Below are positions 50,073 through 58,858 of a stretch of 64,000 nucleotides of DNA, in pieces; within the stretch, counting starts at the first letter, position 1; each line of letters begins with the position of its first letter. Under the pieces are notes generated by a model. The model searched no databases. It saw only the letters and a program-made list of their open reading frames with translations, and was not told where the DNA came from. This stretch comes from Xanthocytophaga flava (GTDB lineage Bacteria; Bacteroidota; Bacteroidia; Cytophagales; 172606-1): the NCBI GenBank assembly GCA_030068525.1, contig JASJOS010000012.1, positions 1-64,000 of the forward strand. Reading direction: 5' to 3'. Position numbers and translations under genes: made by a program.

Positions 50073-53000
50073 ATGCCCAAATCACTTCTCATTCAAAGTT
50101 CACAGGTCCGTAATGGAGATCGTGGTAAATGGAATAAATTTGATCAGCAAAAACCTTATATACAAGGCATTCAGACAGGAGATGTAGCTACTCAGGAAAT
50201 TGATGCGGTTACACTCAATACTATGATATCGGGAGTTCCCACTCCTTGGGCCAGAGCCAGATTGTTTGGATTTGCATTAAAATACACCCAGGAAGATCCC
50301 AATATAAAGACAACAGGCTTAATCAAATTTTACAATTCTCTAATTGCAGAATGGAAAGGGCTGATTGCCTGCATGGCATTATTTCCCAATCGAATCAAGA
50401 TTGCATCCCCTCTACCTATGGACGTACAGAATATCAACGATCTGTACTCAATTCCAACGTCTCTGGGAAGGATGCTTTTTGATGATACAGATCTGTGGAC
50501 AGAACCGGATTCTTTGTCAAGAAATGATCCCAATGCAAAACCTGCGGTCCAACTTATTTATTACAATGGAAAACTCATTGGTGGAACGTCTCCTTATTCC
50601 TTGGCTTTTCCAGCGGCCTCTTATACTAATTTACCGGACTCGGGAGATATCGGGTGGTATCGCAATGGAAAATTTGATGATCCTCTGGTATATGGTAATC
50701 TTGGAGCAGATGACCTGAAGAAATTGTTTCTTTTGGTTAAGACAATGGCAGCAAAAATCCCGTCTTTTGAGCAAAAAATTAACCAAAACAGACAAGGAAA
50801 AGTAGCACTTTCTTTATTGGGTCTCCGGGAATTTACGGAGAAATTTGCTCAGGACATAAAAGCTAAGGCTCCTAATATTGAAGAGAGTGGCACACTTGAT
50901 GGTGAATTAAATTTTGCAGCACCTTATCAGGAATTATTTGCAGTAAAATCAGGCTATTATTTCCTCAATGGGGTATTTTATCTGAATGATCCAGGTAGCG
51001 GAGCTGTAGAAATTGATCCAAAATCATTACTTCTGGATTCAGAAACGCTATCTCAGTTCTTTCTGGAAGATGAAACTCAGCCTTTGGATAATGCAGCTGT
51101 ATACTATCTGAAAGCACGGGATCTAAGTCGAAATGAAGACTTATATTTTCCATTACCATTAAGTCGTTCAGCTATTCTATTATTTCAGAATAATCTGGCA
51201 GATCTGCTACAAGGTAAAAAAGACTTTCATCAGATCTATGCAGAATTGAAACCCAACGAGTATCGTCTCAAGGTTCGTTTCAGGTTATATGTCGGTGATA
51301 AGCATATGACCCCTATTGAACGTGAATATAAGATTGAACCAATGGACACAGGGAAACATGTCATTCTATGGCCTAATTTTATTTCTGAACATTGGCAGCA
51401 ATATTATTTATACAATGAAATTCCAGCAAATGATACATCTATTAAGATAGTACCATTCTTTAAACGTTGGGAAAACCCATGGAAAATTATCACCAATGAC
51501 AAAAAACAATTTGTCTATGGAGAAGGGATGACAACAGATGAGTTTAAGTTCATCAATGATAATGGATTACCAGAAAAACGCCTGGAAGGAGACAAACTGG
51601 TATATTACCCGATTGGCAAATCAGGAGATATTCATAAATATGAAATCTACCGTTTCAATCAGCCACTAGCCGGTCTGGAAATCCGGAAAAACATTGGTGG
51701 ATCAGATCAGGTGATTGGTTATCTGATGGCTAAAAATGCAACAGAAACCTTCAAAGATCTTTCAGGTACACACACACCAGAATATATTCGTAATCGTAGG
51801 GCAACCGTCGGAATTGATTTTGGTTCTAACAACTCTTGTCTAAGCTATTCTACAGATGGAGTAGTTAAACCTTTTACCTTTAAAAACAGACGTGTGTTTT
51901 TGATGGGTGCAGAAACATTTAATGGTGACAGCAAGTTTGCATCCCTTCATGAAATGTATTTCTTTCAGAATGAAAGCATCATGAATGGACAACTCAAAAC
52001 CTGGGTTCAGCAGCACAATCGTCTGAGTGTTGTTCCTGGTAAAGAAACCATTGAAATTTCTGGCGGAGTACCTATTTTCGAACCTAACATCCGGGTTCTG
52101 GCAATGGAAAAGTCCTTTATGCGAACCAACGCCGGTGAATTGTACTACAGCCTGAAATGGGAAAATGATGATGCTGGTATGCATCGCAAGGAAGGATTTT
52201 TGAAAACCTTATGGCTGACAATGTGTGCAGAATTGTATGAAAATCAGTATGCACCTTCTGTTATGCGTTGGTCATATCCAGGAGCTCTGTCAAAAAAAGA
52301 TCAGCGTTTATATAACACTATGTACGGAAACATTGCCCAGATTACACCTATACGCAATGTACCTACAGCTAATCTTGAACAACCTCTTACTGAAGCAGAA
52401 GCAGTTTGCAACTATGCTCTTAGCAAAGGAGGATTAGCATTTTATGGTGACAATATGATGATTGGGGCAGATGTGGGAGGTAGTACCTGTAACGTACTTT
52501 TAGTGGCTCGTGAAAAAGGACAGGATGGAAGTTATGCACCAAGACTGGTTAAGCAAAGTTCTCTACGAATGTCAGCCGGTAAACTGGCAGAAGTAACCTT
52601 AAAATCATCTCAGGTACGTGAAGCTATCTATTATTTTGCTACCTCAGGCATTGCCAATATCAAGGTAATGGGTATTGAGGAAATGCGTAATAAACCAGAA
52701 GTCTCACCCTATTATCTAAATACGATTCTGGATCGCCTGCGTGGTGAGGATTTTGACAAATTTTATAAATCACTGGCCCAGTCAGGATCTCCATATGTTA
52801 ACAAAGCAGAAGCAAGAGCTATTTTTGCTATTCCAACCTTTATTTGTGGAACTGTATTGTTTTATTCTGGTATGTTGGCAAAGAAAACAATTCAGGATCG
52901 TAATCTGACAGGTATCAACACCTTTGAGTTCTTTCCATTTGGAAAAGGAGGCCGTATGTTTGACTGGTTAGAAAGCTTTATTGGCAAACAGGATACACTT

Positions 53001-53534
53001 TCTTATTATAACAATTGCTTTAAAGCTGGGTTTGGAGAAGGTTCTGACACTATCCGCCTGGTAAAACGTGATGAAATACGTCAGGATAATAAGTCAGAAG
53101 TTTCATTTGGTTTGTCAGCAGAACGAAAAGTAGTAGTTGATGAGAATAGCAGAGAAACAGCCGATATTGTAGGGGAAGAAGGATTTGTATTCAATGGTCA
53201 AACCTTAAAAGCAAGTGATTCTGTCACTACTCAATACCTGGAAAAGATTGAACAGTTTGATCAGATCCCTGCTAATTTTACCAACTTTGAAAAGTTTCTG
53301 GATGTATTCCTAAATCTGGCAGGACCTAATGACGCGGGTATCATTGAAAATACCCAGATGCTAAAAAGCAAACTACCTGAAATTCGAAGAATGCTGCTGA
53401 ATTATGTTACTTATGATCCTGAGTATATTAATGCCCGAACCTCTGGTCAATTCGACTATAAACACTCTATTCTGGTGCTTATAGCAATGTGTTTTTTAGA
53501 CCGTATTCTGATTCCAGACTTATTTAAAGGATAG
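50073..53534 (+). CDS. 1153-residue protein with C-terminal actin/Hsp70-like ATPase domain
   Basis: Two halves. Residues 1 to about 570 have no recognised family. They are beta-rich, aromatic and acidic, with repeated FPLP- and Y-F-L-N-G-type turns. Residues from about 575 carry actin/Hsp70-fold marks: phosphate-1 loop VGIDFGSNNSCLSY (Gly580-Asp582-Gly584) and phosphate-2 loop IGADVGGSTCNVLLVA (Asp800-Gly803). A large insertion between them (about 600-780) and a C-terminal helical tail follow. It lacks the Hsp70 substrate domain and signal peptide. Last gene of the operon with the tubulin-like and membrane proteins. Alternatives: a very divergent SrfB-like or cell-shape protein. A strong hairpin follows. 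Confidence 0.7.
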   Translation: MPKSLLIQSSQVRNGDRGKWNKFDQQKPYIQGIQTGDVATQEIDAVTLNTMISGVPTPWARARLFGFALKYTQEDPNIKTTGLIKFYNSLIAEWKGLIACMALFPNRIKIASPLPMDVQNINDLYSIPTSLGRMLFDDTDLWTEPDSLSRNDPNAKPAVQLIYYNGKLIGGTSPYSLAFPAASYTNLPDSGDIGWYRNGKFDDPLVYGNLGADDLKKLFLLVKTMAAKIPSFEQKINQNRQGKVALSLLGLREFTEKFAQDIKAKAPNIEESGTLDGELNFAAPYQELFAVKSGYYFLNGVFYLNDPGSGAVEIDPKSLLLDSETLSQFFLEDETQPLDNAAVYYLKARDLSRNEDLYFPLPLSRSAILLFQNNLADLLQGKKDFHQIYAELKPNEYRLKVRFRLYVGDKHMTPIEREYKIEPMDTGKHVILWPNFISEHWQQYYLYNEIPANDTSIKIVPFFKRWENPWKIITNDKKQFVYGEGMTTDEFKFINDNGLPEKRLEGDKLVYYPIGKSGDIHKYEIYRFNQPLAGLEIRKNIGGSDQVIGYLMAKNATETFKDLSGTHTPEYIRNRRATVGIDFGSNNSCLSYSTDGVVKPFTFKNRRVFLMGAETFNGDSKFASLHEMYFFQNESIMNGQLKTWVQQHNRLSVVPGKETIEISGGVPIFEPNIRVLAMEKSFMRTNAGELYYSLKWENDDAGMHRKEGFLKTLWLTMCAELYENQYAPSVMRWSYPGALSKKDQRLYNTMYGNIAQITPIRNVPTANLEQPLTEAEAVCNYALSKGGLAFYGDNMMIGADVGGSTCNVLLVAREKGQDGSYAPRLVKQSSLRMSAGKLAEVTLKSSQVREAIYYFATSGIANIKVMGIEEMRNKPEVSPYYLNTILDRLRGEDFDKFYKSLAQSGSPYVNKAEARAIFAIPTFICGTVLFYSGMLAKKTIQDRNLTGINTFEFFPFGKGGRMFDWLESFIGKQDTLSYYNNCFKAGFGEGSDTIRLVKRDEIRQDNKSEVSFGLSAERKVVVDENSRETADIVGEEGFVFNGQTLKASDSVTTQYLEKIEQFDQIPANFTNFEKFLDVFLNLAGPNDAGIIENTQMLKSKLPEIRRMLLNYVTYDPEYINARTSGQFDYKHSILVLIAMCFLDRILIPDLFKG

Positions 53535-53549
53535 TTTATTTAGATTTGG

Positions 53550-53583
53550 TAGAATAGCTCTGGGATATCCTAGAGCTATTCTA
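53550..53583. terminator. Bidirectional terminator after the actin-like gene
   Basis: 12-bp stem TAGAATAGCTCT / AGAGCTATTCTA (53550-53561 and 53572-53583), with the palindromic GGATATCC in the loop, then CTTTTAAAG. Shared by the convergent gene ending at 53593. Confidence 0.8.
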
Positions 53584-53592
53584 CTTTTAAAG

Positions 53593-54822
53593 CTATTTAT
53601 TCTTCCGCCACATCCAATATAAAAAAAGATAAATGGCTAAACTGGTTAATGTAGAATAGATCAAAAAATCCCTCCGCCAATCAGGTAGCATAAATGCTTT
53701 TATAGCCGGACCTGAATTAGCCCAAGCAATAAAAGCATCCGCGATAGGCAAAACACCAAAAAGATATTTTTTCTGATTGCCAGATGTCCAACCCACACCA
53801 AAGCCTTCTATACTATTGCGTAAACCAACTGCAACATCACTTTCAGTGTGAACAGACATAACACGTAGTCCAACAACAGAAGCAGCCCCACCAATTCCCC
53901 AGATTACAGGTCCTGAATCAATATCACCCACCCCAAACTCTCCTTCAGGATATTCCCGGATACCAGGTAGCCCCAGTCTACGAGTAAGAAAAAACTGTTT
54001 ATAACGTACAAACTGATTAGTTGCAAATACAGAATCAATTTCTGGCAAAAAACAATTTATCAGACTCTGTGAAGAACCTCTGGCCCCTTCTTCAGGATAT
54101 CCAGTCTGAGCATGTACATAATGTGGTATAAGTCCTGTTACTGTATCCATTCGTTGCTGTACTTTCTTAATCCATTGTCGGGTCGCATATTGGTATTTAG
54201 GTTCAAATAGATGGTTATACATTGCCAATGAGGTTACACAGATAACCATATCAGCAGGCCAGGCCTGGTTGGCATAGGATGTAGCAAAAGGGGTTTCACT
54301 ATCTTTTATAAATCCAGCTATATTTTCGCATCTGAATTTGAATAATCGAATATTCTCTACACTTCTATCTACTGGCTTTTGTAATAACAATTTTCTACCC
54401 AATACCAGATTGCTCCATCCTGTATAAAAAGCACCATACTCTATTTCCTGGGCTTCACTGAAAATAGATTTTGCTTCATCAGACTCAATTCTCTGCACTA
54501 CCCAATCCATTTCCTGTATTGCTTCTTTATAATATGGAGAGGAATACTTTAGATCTTTTACCAGATCATACCAGGTGAGTGCATACAGGGAATAGATAAA
54601 GAGAAATCCTTCCGGATATAATTGCTGCATTTGCTCACCAGCTTGACGCGTATGCAGCTCTTCTTTTAAAAAATAAAGCTGATGCAACACATCCTGATTA
54701 ACTATACCATCTGGTGTCATGTTCAATTCAGGTCGAAAACCTAATCGAATGTTCACGTATAGTAACAAGGCTATACAGAGTATCAGGAAAAAGGAAAATA
54801 GAATTTTAAAAAGTTGTTTCAA
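53593..54822 (-). CDS. Membrane-anchored protein of unknown function, possible (alpha/alpha) barrel
   Basis: 409 residues with one helix at each end (about 6-26 and 380-400), so the long middle lies on one side of the membrane, likely periplasmic. The middle is helical with repeated W/Y and short helical hairpins (for example ATSYANQAWPADMVICVTSLAMY near 185-205, then GDIDSGPVIWGIGGAASVVG near 310-330). This resembles a six-hairpin toroid of glycosidase type. Catalytic residues cannot be named. Transcribed toward the tubulin-like operon, so it is not part of it. Confidence 0.6.
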   Translation of the reverse strand: MKQLFKILFSFFLILCIALLLYVNIRLGFRPELNMTPDGIVNQDVLHQLYFLKEELHTRQAGEQMQQLYPEGFLFIYSLYALTWYDLVKDLKYSSPYYKEAIQEMDWVVQRIESDEAKSIFSEAQEIEYGAFYTGWSNLVLGRKLLLQKPVDRSVENIRLFKFRCENIAGFIKDSETPFATSYANQAWPADMVICVTSLAMYNHLFEPKYQYATRQWIKKVQQRMDTVTGLIPHYVHAQTGYPEEGARGSSQSLINCFLPEIDSVFATNQFVRYKQFFLTRRLGLPGIREYPEGEFGVGDIDSGPVIWGIGGAASVVGLRVMSVHTESDVAVGLRNSIEGFGVGWTSGNQKKYLFGVLPIADAFIAWANSGPAIKAFMLPDWRRDFLIYSTLTSLAIYLFLYWMWRKNK

Positions 54823-54990
54823 TGCACATTAAATTTTTAGGTCTCGGTGTTTCGCAAAATATACAATATTGCATAATTAAATTTTACTCTATTGTACATA
54901 AGCTACATTCTATTCTTATTTTCCCTTGACATTCAGGTTTATACATTTATTTTAGCATTTCATTTTTCTCACCTTTAAACACCTATTCTT

Positions 54991-55434
54991 ATGAAAAGAA
55001 AAGCGTCTGCCGTTTGGAACGGATCGTTAAAAGAAGGTAAAGGTAATCTGACCACACAAAGTGGTGCCTTAAAACAACAAATGTATTCATTCAATACTCG
55101 CTTTGGAGAGGATGGAACAGTGGGCACCAATCCAGAAGAATTGATAGCAGCAGCTCATGCCGGATGCTTTACAATGGCAACAGGAGCCACACTCAATGGA
55201 GAAGGCTATATTCCGGAAGAACTATCAACTGAGGCTACGTTGGATTTAGTATTTGAAAATGGAGGATATACAATTAAAGGTATCCATCTGGAATTAACAG
55301 GAAATGTTCCAGGTATTGATAATGCAAAGTTTCAGGAAATTGCTCAAAATGCAAAAGCTAACTGTCCTGTATCCAAAGCTTTGAGTGTACCTATTACCTT
55401 GACGGCATCTCTTGTAGCTGAAAAAGCCGTTTAA
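54991..55434 (+). CDS. OsmC-family hydroperoxide-reducing protein
   Basis: 147 residues. Redox-active Cys pair: AAHAGCFTMATGA (near 55-67) and AKANCPVSKALS (near 124-135). N-terminal K-A-S-A-V-W-N-G and the NPEELIAAAHAG stretch are family features. OsmC/Ohr proteins reduce organic peroxides in dimers. It is a single gene followed by a terminator; no peroxide regulator is adjacent. Confidence 0.93.
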   Translation: MKRKASAVWNGSLKEGKGNLTTQSGALKQQMYSFNTRFGEDGTVGTNPEELIAAAHAGCFTMATGATLNGEGYIPEELSTEATLDLVFENGGYTIKGIHLELTGNVPGIDNAKFQEIAQNAKANCPVSKALSVPITLTASLVAEKAV

Positions 55435-55443
55435 TAGTATAAC

Positions 55444-55489
55444 AATAATTTAATTCATGTATATAATTATATACATGAATTAAATTATT
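55444..55489. repeat. Perfect 46-bp palindrome after osmC
   Basis: Positions 55444-55466 are the exact complement of 55467-55489 (23 bp per arm, centre TATAATTATA). It is AT-only apart from four C/G pairs, begins 10 nt after the osmC stop and overlaps the terminator stem that follows. Confidence 0.85.
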
Positions 55490-55541
55490 GACCTTAACTA
55501 TGTTCATCAAAAATTCTGAGTATAGTTAAGGTCAATTTTTT
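55487..55541 (+). terminator. Terminator downstream of osmC
   Basis: 15-bp perfect stem ATTGACCTTAACTAT (55487-55501) / ATAGTTAAGGTCAAT (55522-55536), 20-nt loop, then TTTTTGA. Confidence 0.8.
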
Positions 55542-55606
55542 GATGCTAAGAAAATACAAATTGTTTTCTAAAATTGTAATCTACTCATAGATATGATTAA
55601 AGACTC

Positions 55607-55637
55607 ATCACCTGTTGAACTAAGCTCAACAGGTGAT
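55607..55637. repeat. 12-bp inverted repeat between osmC and hppA
   Basis: ATCACCTGTTGA (55607-55618) and TCAACAGGTGAT (55626-55637), with a 7-nt loop. No T run follows on either strand, so it is not a clear intrinsic terminator. It might be an operator or a paired RNA end. Confidence 0.6.
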
Positions 55638-55713
55638 AAATTTAGAACTCAGTACAACCAACATCGTACGAATAAAATTTCTAAAAAAGATAAATTTCTT
55701 TAATCAAAGAAAA

Positions 55714-55735
55714 TGCCCAGCCTTTCGACCGGGCA
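55714..55735 (-). terminator. Terminator of hppA
   Basis: On the minus strand, 9-bp stem TGCCCGGTC / GGCTGGGCA with two G-U pairs and a GAAA tetraloop, followed by TTTTCTTT. It lies 36 nt after the hppA stop. Confidence 0.8.
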
Positions 55736-55770
55736 AAATACTATAATATACAATCTATAAATACCAAAAT

Positions 55771-57963
55771 TCACTTTTTCACAACAGATATCTCTTTCTT
55801 AACTTCCATCTTTGCATTGTGAGAATGTGTAGCATCAACCTTTGCAATGTAAGGAGCAATTACAAGTGCTACAATCGACATAAGTTTGATCAGAATATTC
55901 ATGGATGGGCCAGATGTATCTTTAAAAGGATCACCAACAGTATCACCAGTTACAGAAGCCTTATGGGGTTCAGACTTTTTGTAGAAGATTTCTGGCTTTC
56001 CATTTACTATAATTTCAGCACCTTTTTCGAACGATTTCTTGGCATTATCCCAGGCACCACCTGCATTGTTCTGAAACATTCCCATCAATACACCACTCAC
56101 AGTTGCACCTGCTAAAAATCCACCTAAAGCTTCAGGTCCAAAAATAAAACCTATTATTAGCGGAGAGATTAAAGCAATAGCTCCCGGAGCTACCATCTTC
56201 TGGATAGATGCCTGCGTGGAAATAGCTACACATTTATCATATTCAGGCTTGGCCTTCCCTTCCATAATACCAGGAATTTCACGAAACTGCCGACGTACTT
56301 CTTCTACCATTGACATGGCAGCTTGTCCTACAGCACGTATTGCCAGTGAAGAAAAAATAAAAGGAATCATTCCTCCAACAAACAAACAAGCCAGTACATC
56401 TGCCTTGTAAATATCAATACCTGTAATTCCGGCAATCCCAACAAAAGCAGCAAATAAGGCTAGTGATGTTAGTGCAGCAGAAGCAATGGCAAAGCCCTTA
56501 CCAGTTGCTGCTGTTGTATTTCCTACAGCATCCAGAATATCTGTTTTTTCACGCACCTCTTTGGGTAATTCACTCATTTCAGCAATACCTCCAGCATTGT
56601 CAGCTATAGGGCCAAAGGCGTCAATAGCCAATTGCATTGCAGTTGTAGCCATCATACCAGCTGCTGCAATGGCTACTCCGTATAACCCAGCTAGTTCATA
56701 AGAACCCCAAATACCAGCGGCCAGCACAATCATAGGCAATGTTGTAGATTCCATCCCTACAGACAAGCCACCAATAATGTTAGTTGCATGCCCTGTAGAA
56801 GACTGCTGAATAATACTCTTAACAGGACGTTTGCCCATTGCAGTGTAATATTCAGTAATCATACTCATCAGTGTTCCTACTGCCAGACCTACAATTACAG
56901 CTCCGAATACCCCCATAGAAGTAAACTGATGTCCGCGCAATTCCAGATGTTCGGGTAATAACCAGGTAATCAGAAAATAAGAAGAAATTGCTGTTAATAC
57001 GATAGAACCCCAGTTACCTAAGTTCAGAGCATTCTGTACAGCATCCGGTTTTAGCGATTGATCAGAAATACGAACGAAAAATGTGCCGATAATAGAAAAT
57101 ATAATTCCCAAACCAGCAATAAGCATAGGAAGAAGAATAGGAGATAATCCACCAAAATTATCACTAACATCAATTTCCTGCCCCAACACCATTGTAGAAA
57201 GCACTGTAGCTACATAGGAACCAAATAAATCGGCACCCATTCCTGCTACATCACCTACATTATCACCTACGTTGTCCGCAATAGTTGCTGGATTTCTTGG
57301 ATCATCTTCAGGAATACCTGCCTCGACTTTACCTACTAAGTCAGCGCCAACATCAGCAGCTTTGGTATAAATTCCTCCTCCTACACGGGCAAATAAGGCA
57401 ATACTTTCCGCACCTAATGAAAACCCAGTCAACACTTCCAGTGCAAGCTTCATGCGTTCAGGATTCATCACTCCATCAGGGCCTACACCGCCAAATATAG
57501 ATACAAACACAATAAACAATGAACCCAACCCCAGTACAGCAAGCCCAGCCACACCCATACCCATTACAGATCCACCAGCAAATGAGACTGCTAATGCCTT
57601 AGATAAACTTGTTCTTGCAGCCTGTGCCGTACGTACATTGGCTTTTGTTGCAATACGCATACCTATATATCCTGCCAAAGCAGATAAAAATGCACCTATT
57701 AAAAAAGCCCCAACAATAATAGGACTGGAATTTTCACTAAAAGCTCCTAATATACCCAGACCAGCAGAAGCGATTATGGCAAAGATTCCCAATATTCTCC
57801 ACTCTGCCCGAAGAAATGCCATTGCTCCTTCAGCAATATAACCAGCAATTTCTGTCATTCGGGCATCGCCCGCCTCTTGTTTTGTAACCCAGGCTGATCG
57901 AATAAATGTGTAGAGAAGTCCAAGCAGACCAAAAATAGGAATCAGGTAAATAATACTATTCAT
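55771..57963 (-). CDS. hppA: Membrane-bound (ion-pumping) pyrophosphatase, K+-dependent type
   Basis: 730 residues, about 16 transmembrane helices. PPi-binding loops: the long [20 protein letters not shown] (near 220-239) with the Asp/Asn metal ligands, and the later [13 protein letters not shown]. It hydrolyses PPi and pumps H+ or Na+ across the membrane. The residue that decides potassium dependence is Ala in [11 protein letters not shown] (potassium-independent enzymes have Lys there), so this belongs to the K+-dependent group. Which ion is pumped cannot be read safely. Single gene with its own terminator. Confidence 0.96.
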   Translation of the reverse strand: MNSIIYLIPIFGLLGLLYTFIRSAWVTKQEAGDARMTEIAGYIAEGAMAFLRAEWRILGIFAIIASAGLGILGAFSENSSPIIVGAFLIGAFLSALAGYIGMRIATKANVRTAQAARTSLSKALAVSFAGGSVMGMGVAGLAVLGLGSLFIVFVSIFGGVGPDGVMNPERMKLALEVLTGFSLGAESIALFARVGGGIYTKAADVGADLVGKVEAGIPEDDPRNPATIADNVGDNVGDVAGMGADLFGSYVATVLSTMVLGQEIDVSDNFGGLSPILLPMLIAGLGIIFSIIGTFFVRISDQSLKPDAVQNALNLGNWGSIVLTAISSYFLITWLLPEHLELRGHQFTSMGVFGAVIVGLAVGTLMSMITEYYTAMGKRPVKSIIQQSSTGHATNIIGGLSVGMESTTLPMIVLAAGIWGSYELAGLYGVAIAAAGMMATTAMQLAIDAFGPIADNAGGIAEMSELPKEVREKTDILDAVGNTTAATGKGFAIASAALTSLALFAAFVGIAGITGIDIYKADVLACLFVGGMIPFIFSSLAIRAVGQAAMSMVEEVRRQFREIPGIMEGKAKPEYDKCVAISTQASIQKMVAPGAIALISPLIIGFIFGPEALGGFLAGATVSGVLMGMFQNNAGGAWDNAKKSFEKGAEIIVNGKPEIFYKKSEPHKASVTGDTVGDPFKDTSGPSMNILIKLMSIVALVIAPYIAKVDATHSHNAKMEVKKEISVVKK

Positions 57964-58131
57964 GAAACAGAGTGTTAAAGTGATAATTATGAACTGATTA
58001 AAAAATTCAATGTATTGCTATAGTTATATCTAATACTATTGATCTATCACAAAGACAACTTTTAATTCAGACTTATCTGCATGAAACTATACACTATCCT
58101 ACCTTCTCCTGCCGCTTAGCTTTATTCATTC

Positions 58132-58461
58132 TTATCCAATCCGAAGACCGTTAGGCACAGGTCTGTCTGGTTGTAACAATACCACTTCTTTACTCTCTCC
58201 AATTACTCCCAGTACCAAACACTCTGACATAAAATTGGCAATCTGCTTGGGTGGAAAATTTACAATGGCAATTACCTGCTTACCCACTAACTGTTCCTTC
58301 TCGTATAATTTGGTTATTTGTGCAGAGCTTTTTCGGATTCCATATTCTCCAAAATCAATAACCAATTGATAGGCCGGATTTTTAGCTTTGGGAAAATCGT
58401 TTGCTTCCAACACAGTTCCAACTCTCATTTCAATCTTTTCAAAATCATTCCATGAAATCAT
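58132..58461 (-). CDS. csaA: CsaA-type tRNA-binding protein
   Basis: 109 residues, the OB-fold tRNA-binding domain alone, the length of CsaA. W-N-D-F-E-K-I-E-M-R-V-G-T-V start, NPAYQLVIDFGEYG, KSSAQITKLYEKE, then QVIAIVNFPPKQIANFMSE and the conserved LGV end. CsaA is proposed to act as a secretion-related chaperone or tRNA-binding protein; the cellular role remains unclear. Divergent from the exported aminotransferase gene. Confidence 0.93.
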   Translation of the reverse strand: MISWNDFEKIEMRVGTVLEANDFPKAKNPAYQLVIDFGEYGIRKSSAQITKLYEKEQLVGKQVIAIVNFPPKQIANFMSECLVLGVIGESKEVVLLQPDRPVPNGLRIG

Positions 58462-58858
58462 TTCTTCTCAAATAATTAATATAGGTTTATGAAAAAAAGA
58501 TGATCTAATCAATTACTTATGATCTAATCACTCAACCTAAAATACTATTTTTTTGAAGCAAACAAGATATTCAGGCTTTATTTCCACCGTCTCTGTGCAA
58601 AATATAGAATTCAACTCAAGTTTTAAAAGAAAAATTCTATTTTTTCATAAAATACTACATAATACATCTTATAAAATCACTGCCTCTTATCTTATTTAAG
58701 GCAAATAAAAACTAGCTAATTGATATTCAACCAGATGTATGTATTGATAAAAAACAGGTTGTTACAGACAATGACTTTAAGAAATAAAAAACGTTTTCTA
58801 TTTTTAGCATTGCCTCTAGTTATAACAATTCGTTTATAGTCATCCAGACAAATTTTAT
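58462..58858. other. Divergent intergenic region with a two-copy 12-bp direct repeat
   Basis: 397 bp between csaA (minus) and the aminotransferase (plus). ATGATCTAATCA occurs twice in direct orientation (58500-58511 and 58519-58530), with a start-to-start distance of 19 bp, near two helical turns. This is the spacing of tandem operator half-sites. The rest shows no gene. Confidence 0.55.

Noticed and set aside
57452-57841. 129-codon frame antisense to hppA
   Set aside because: It is the shadow of a strongly conserved gene with clear motifs on the other strand; proline/alanine-rich product results from the hppA codon pattern.
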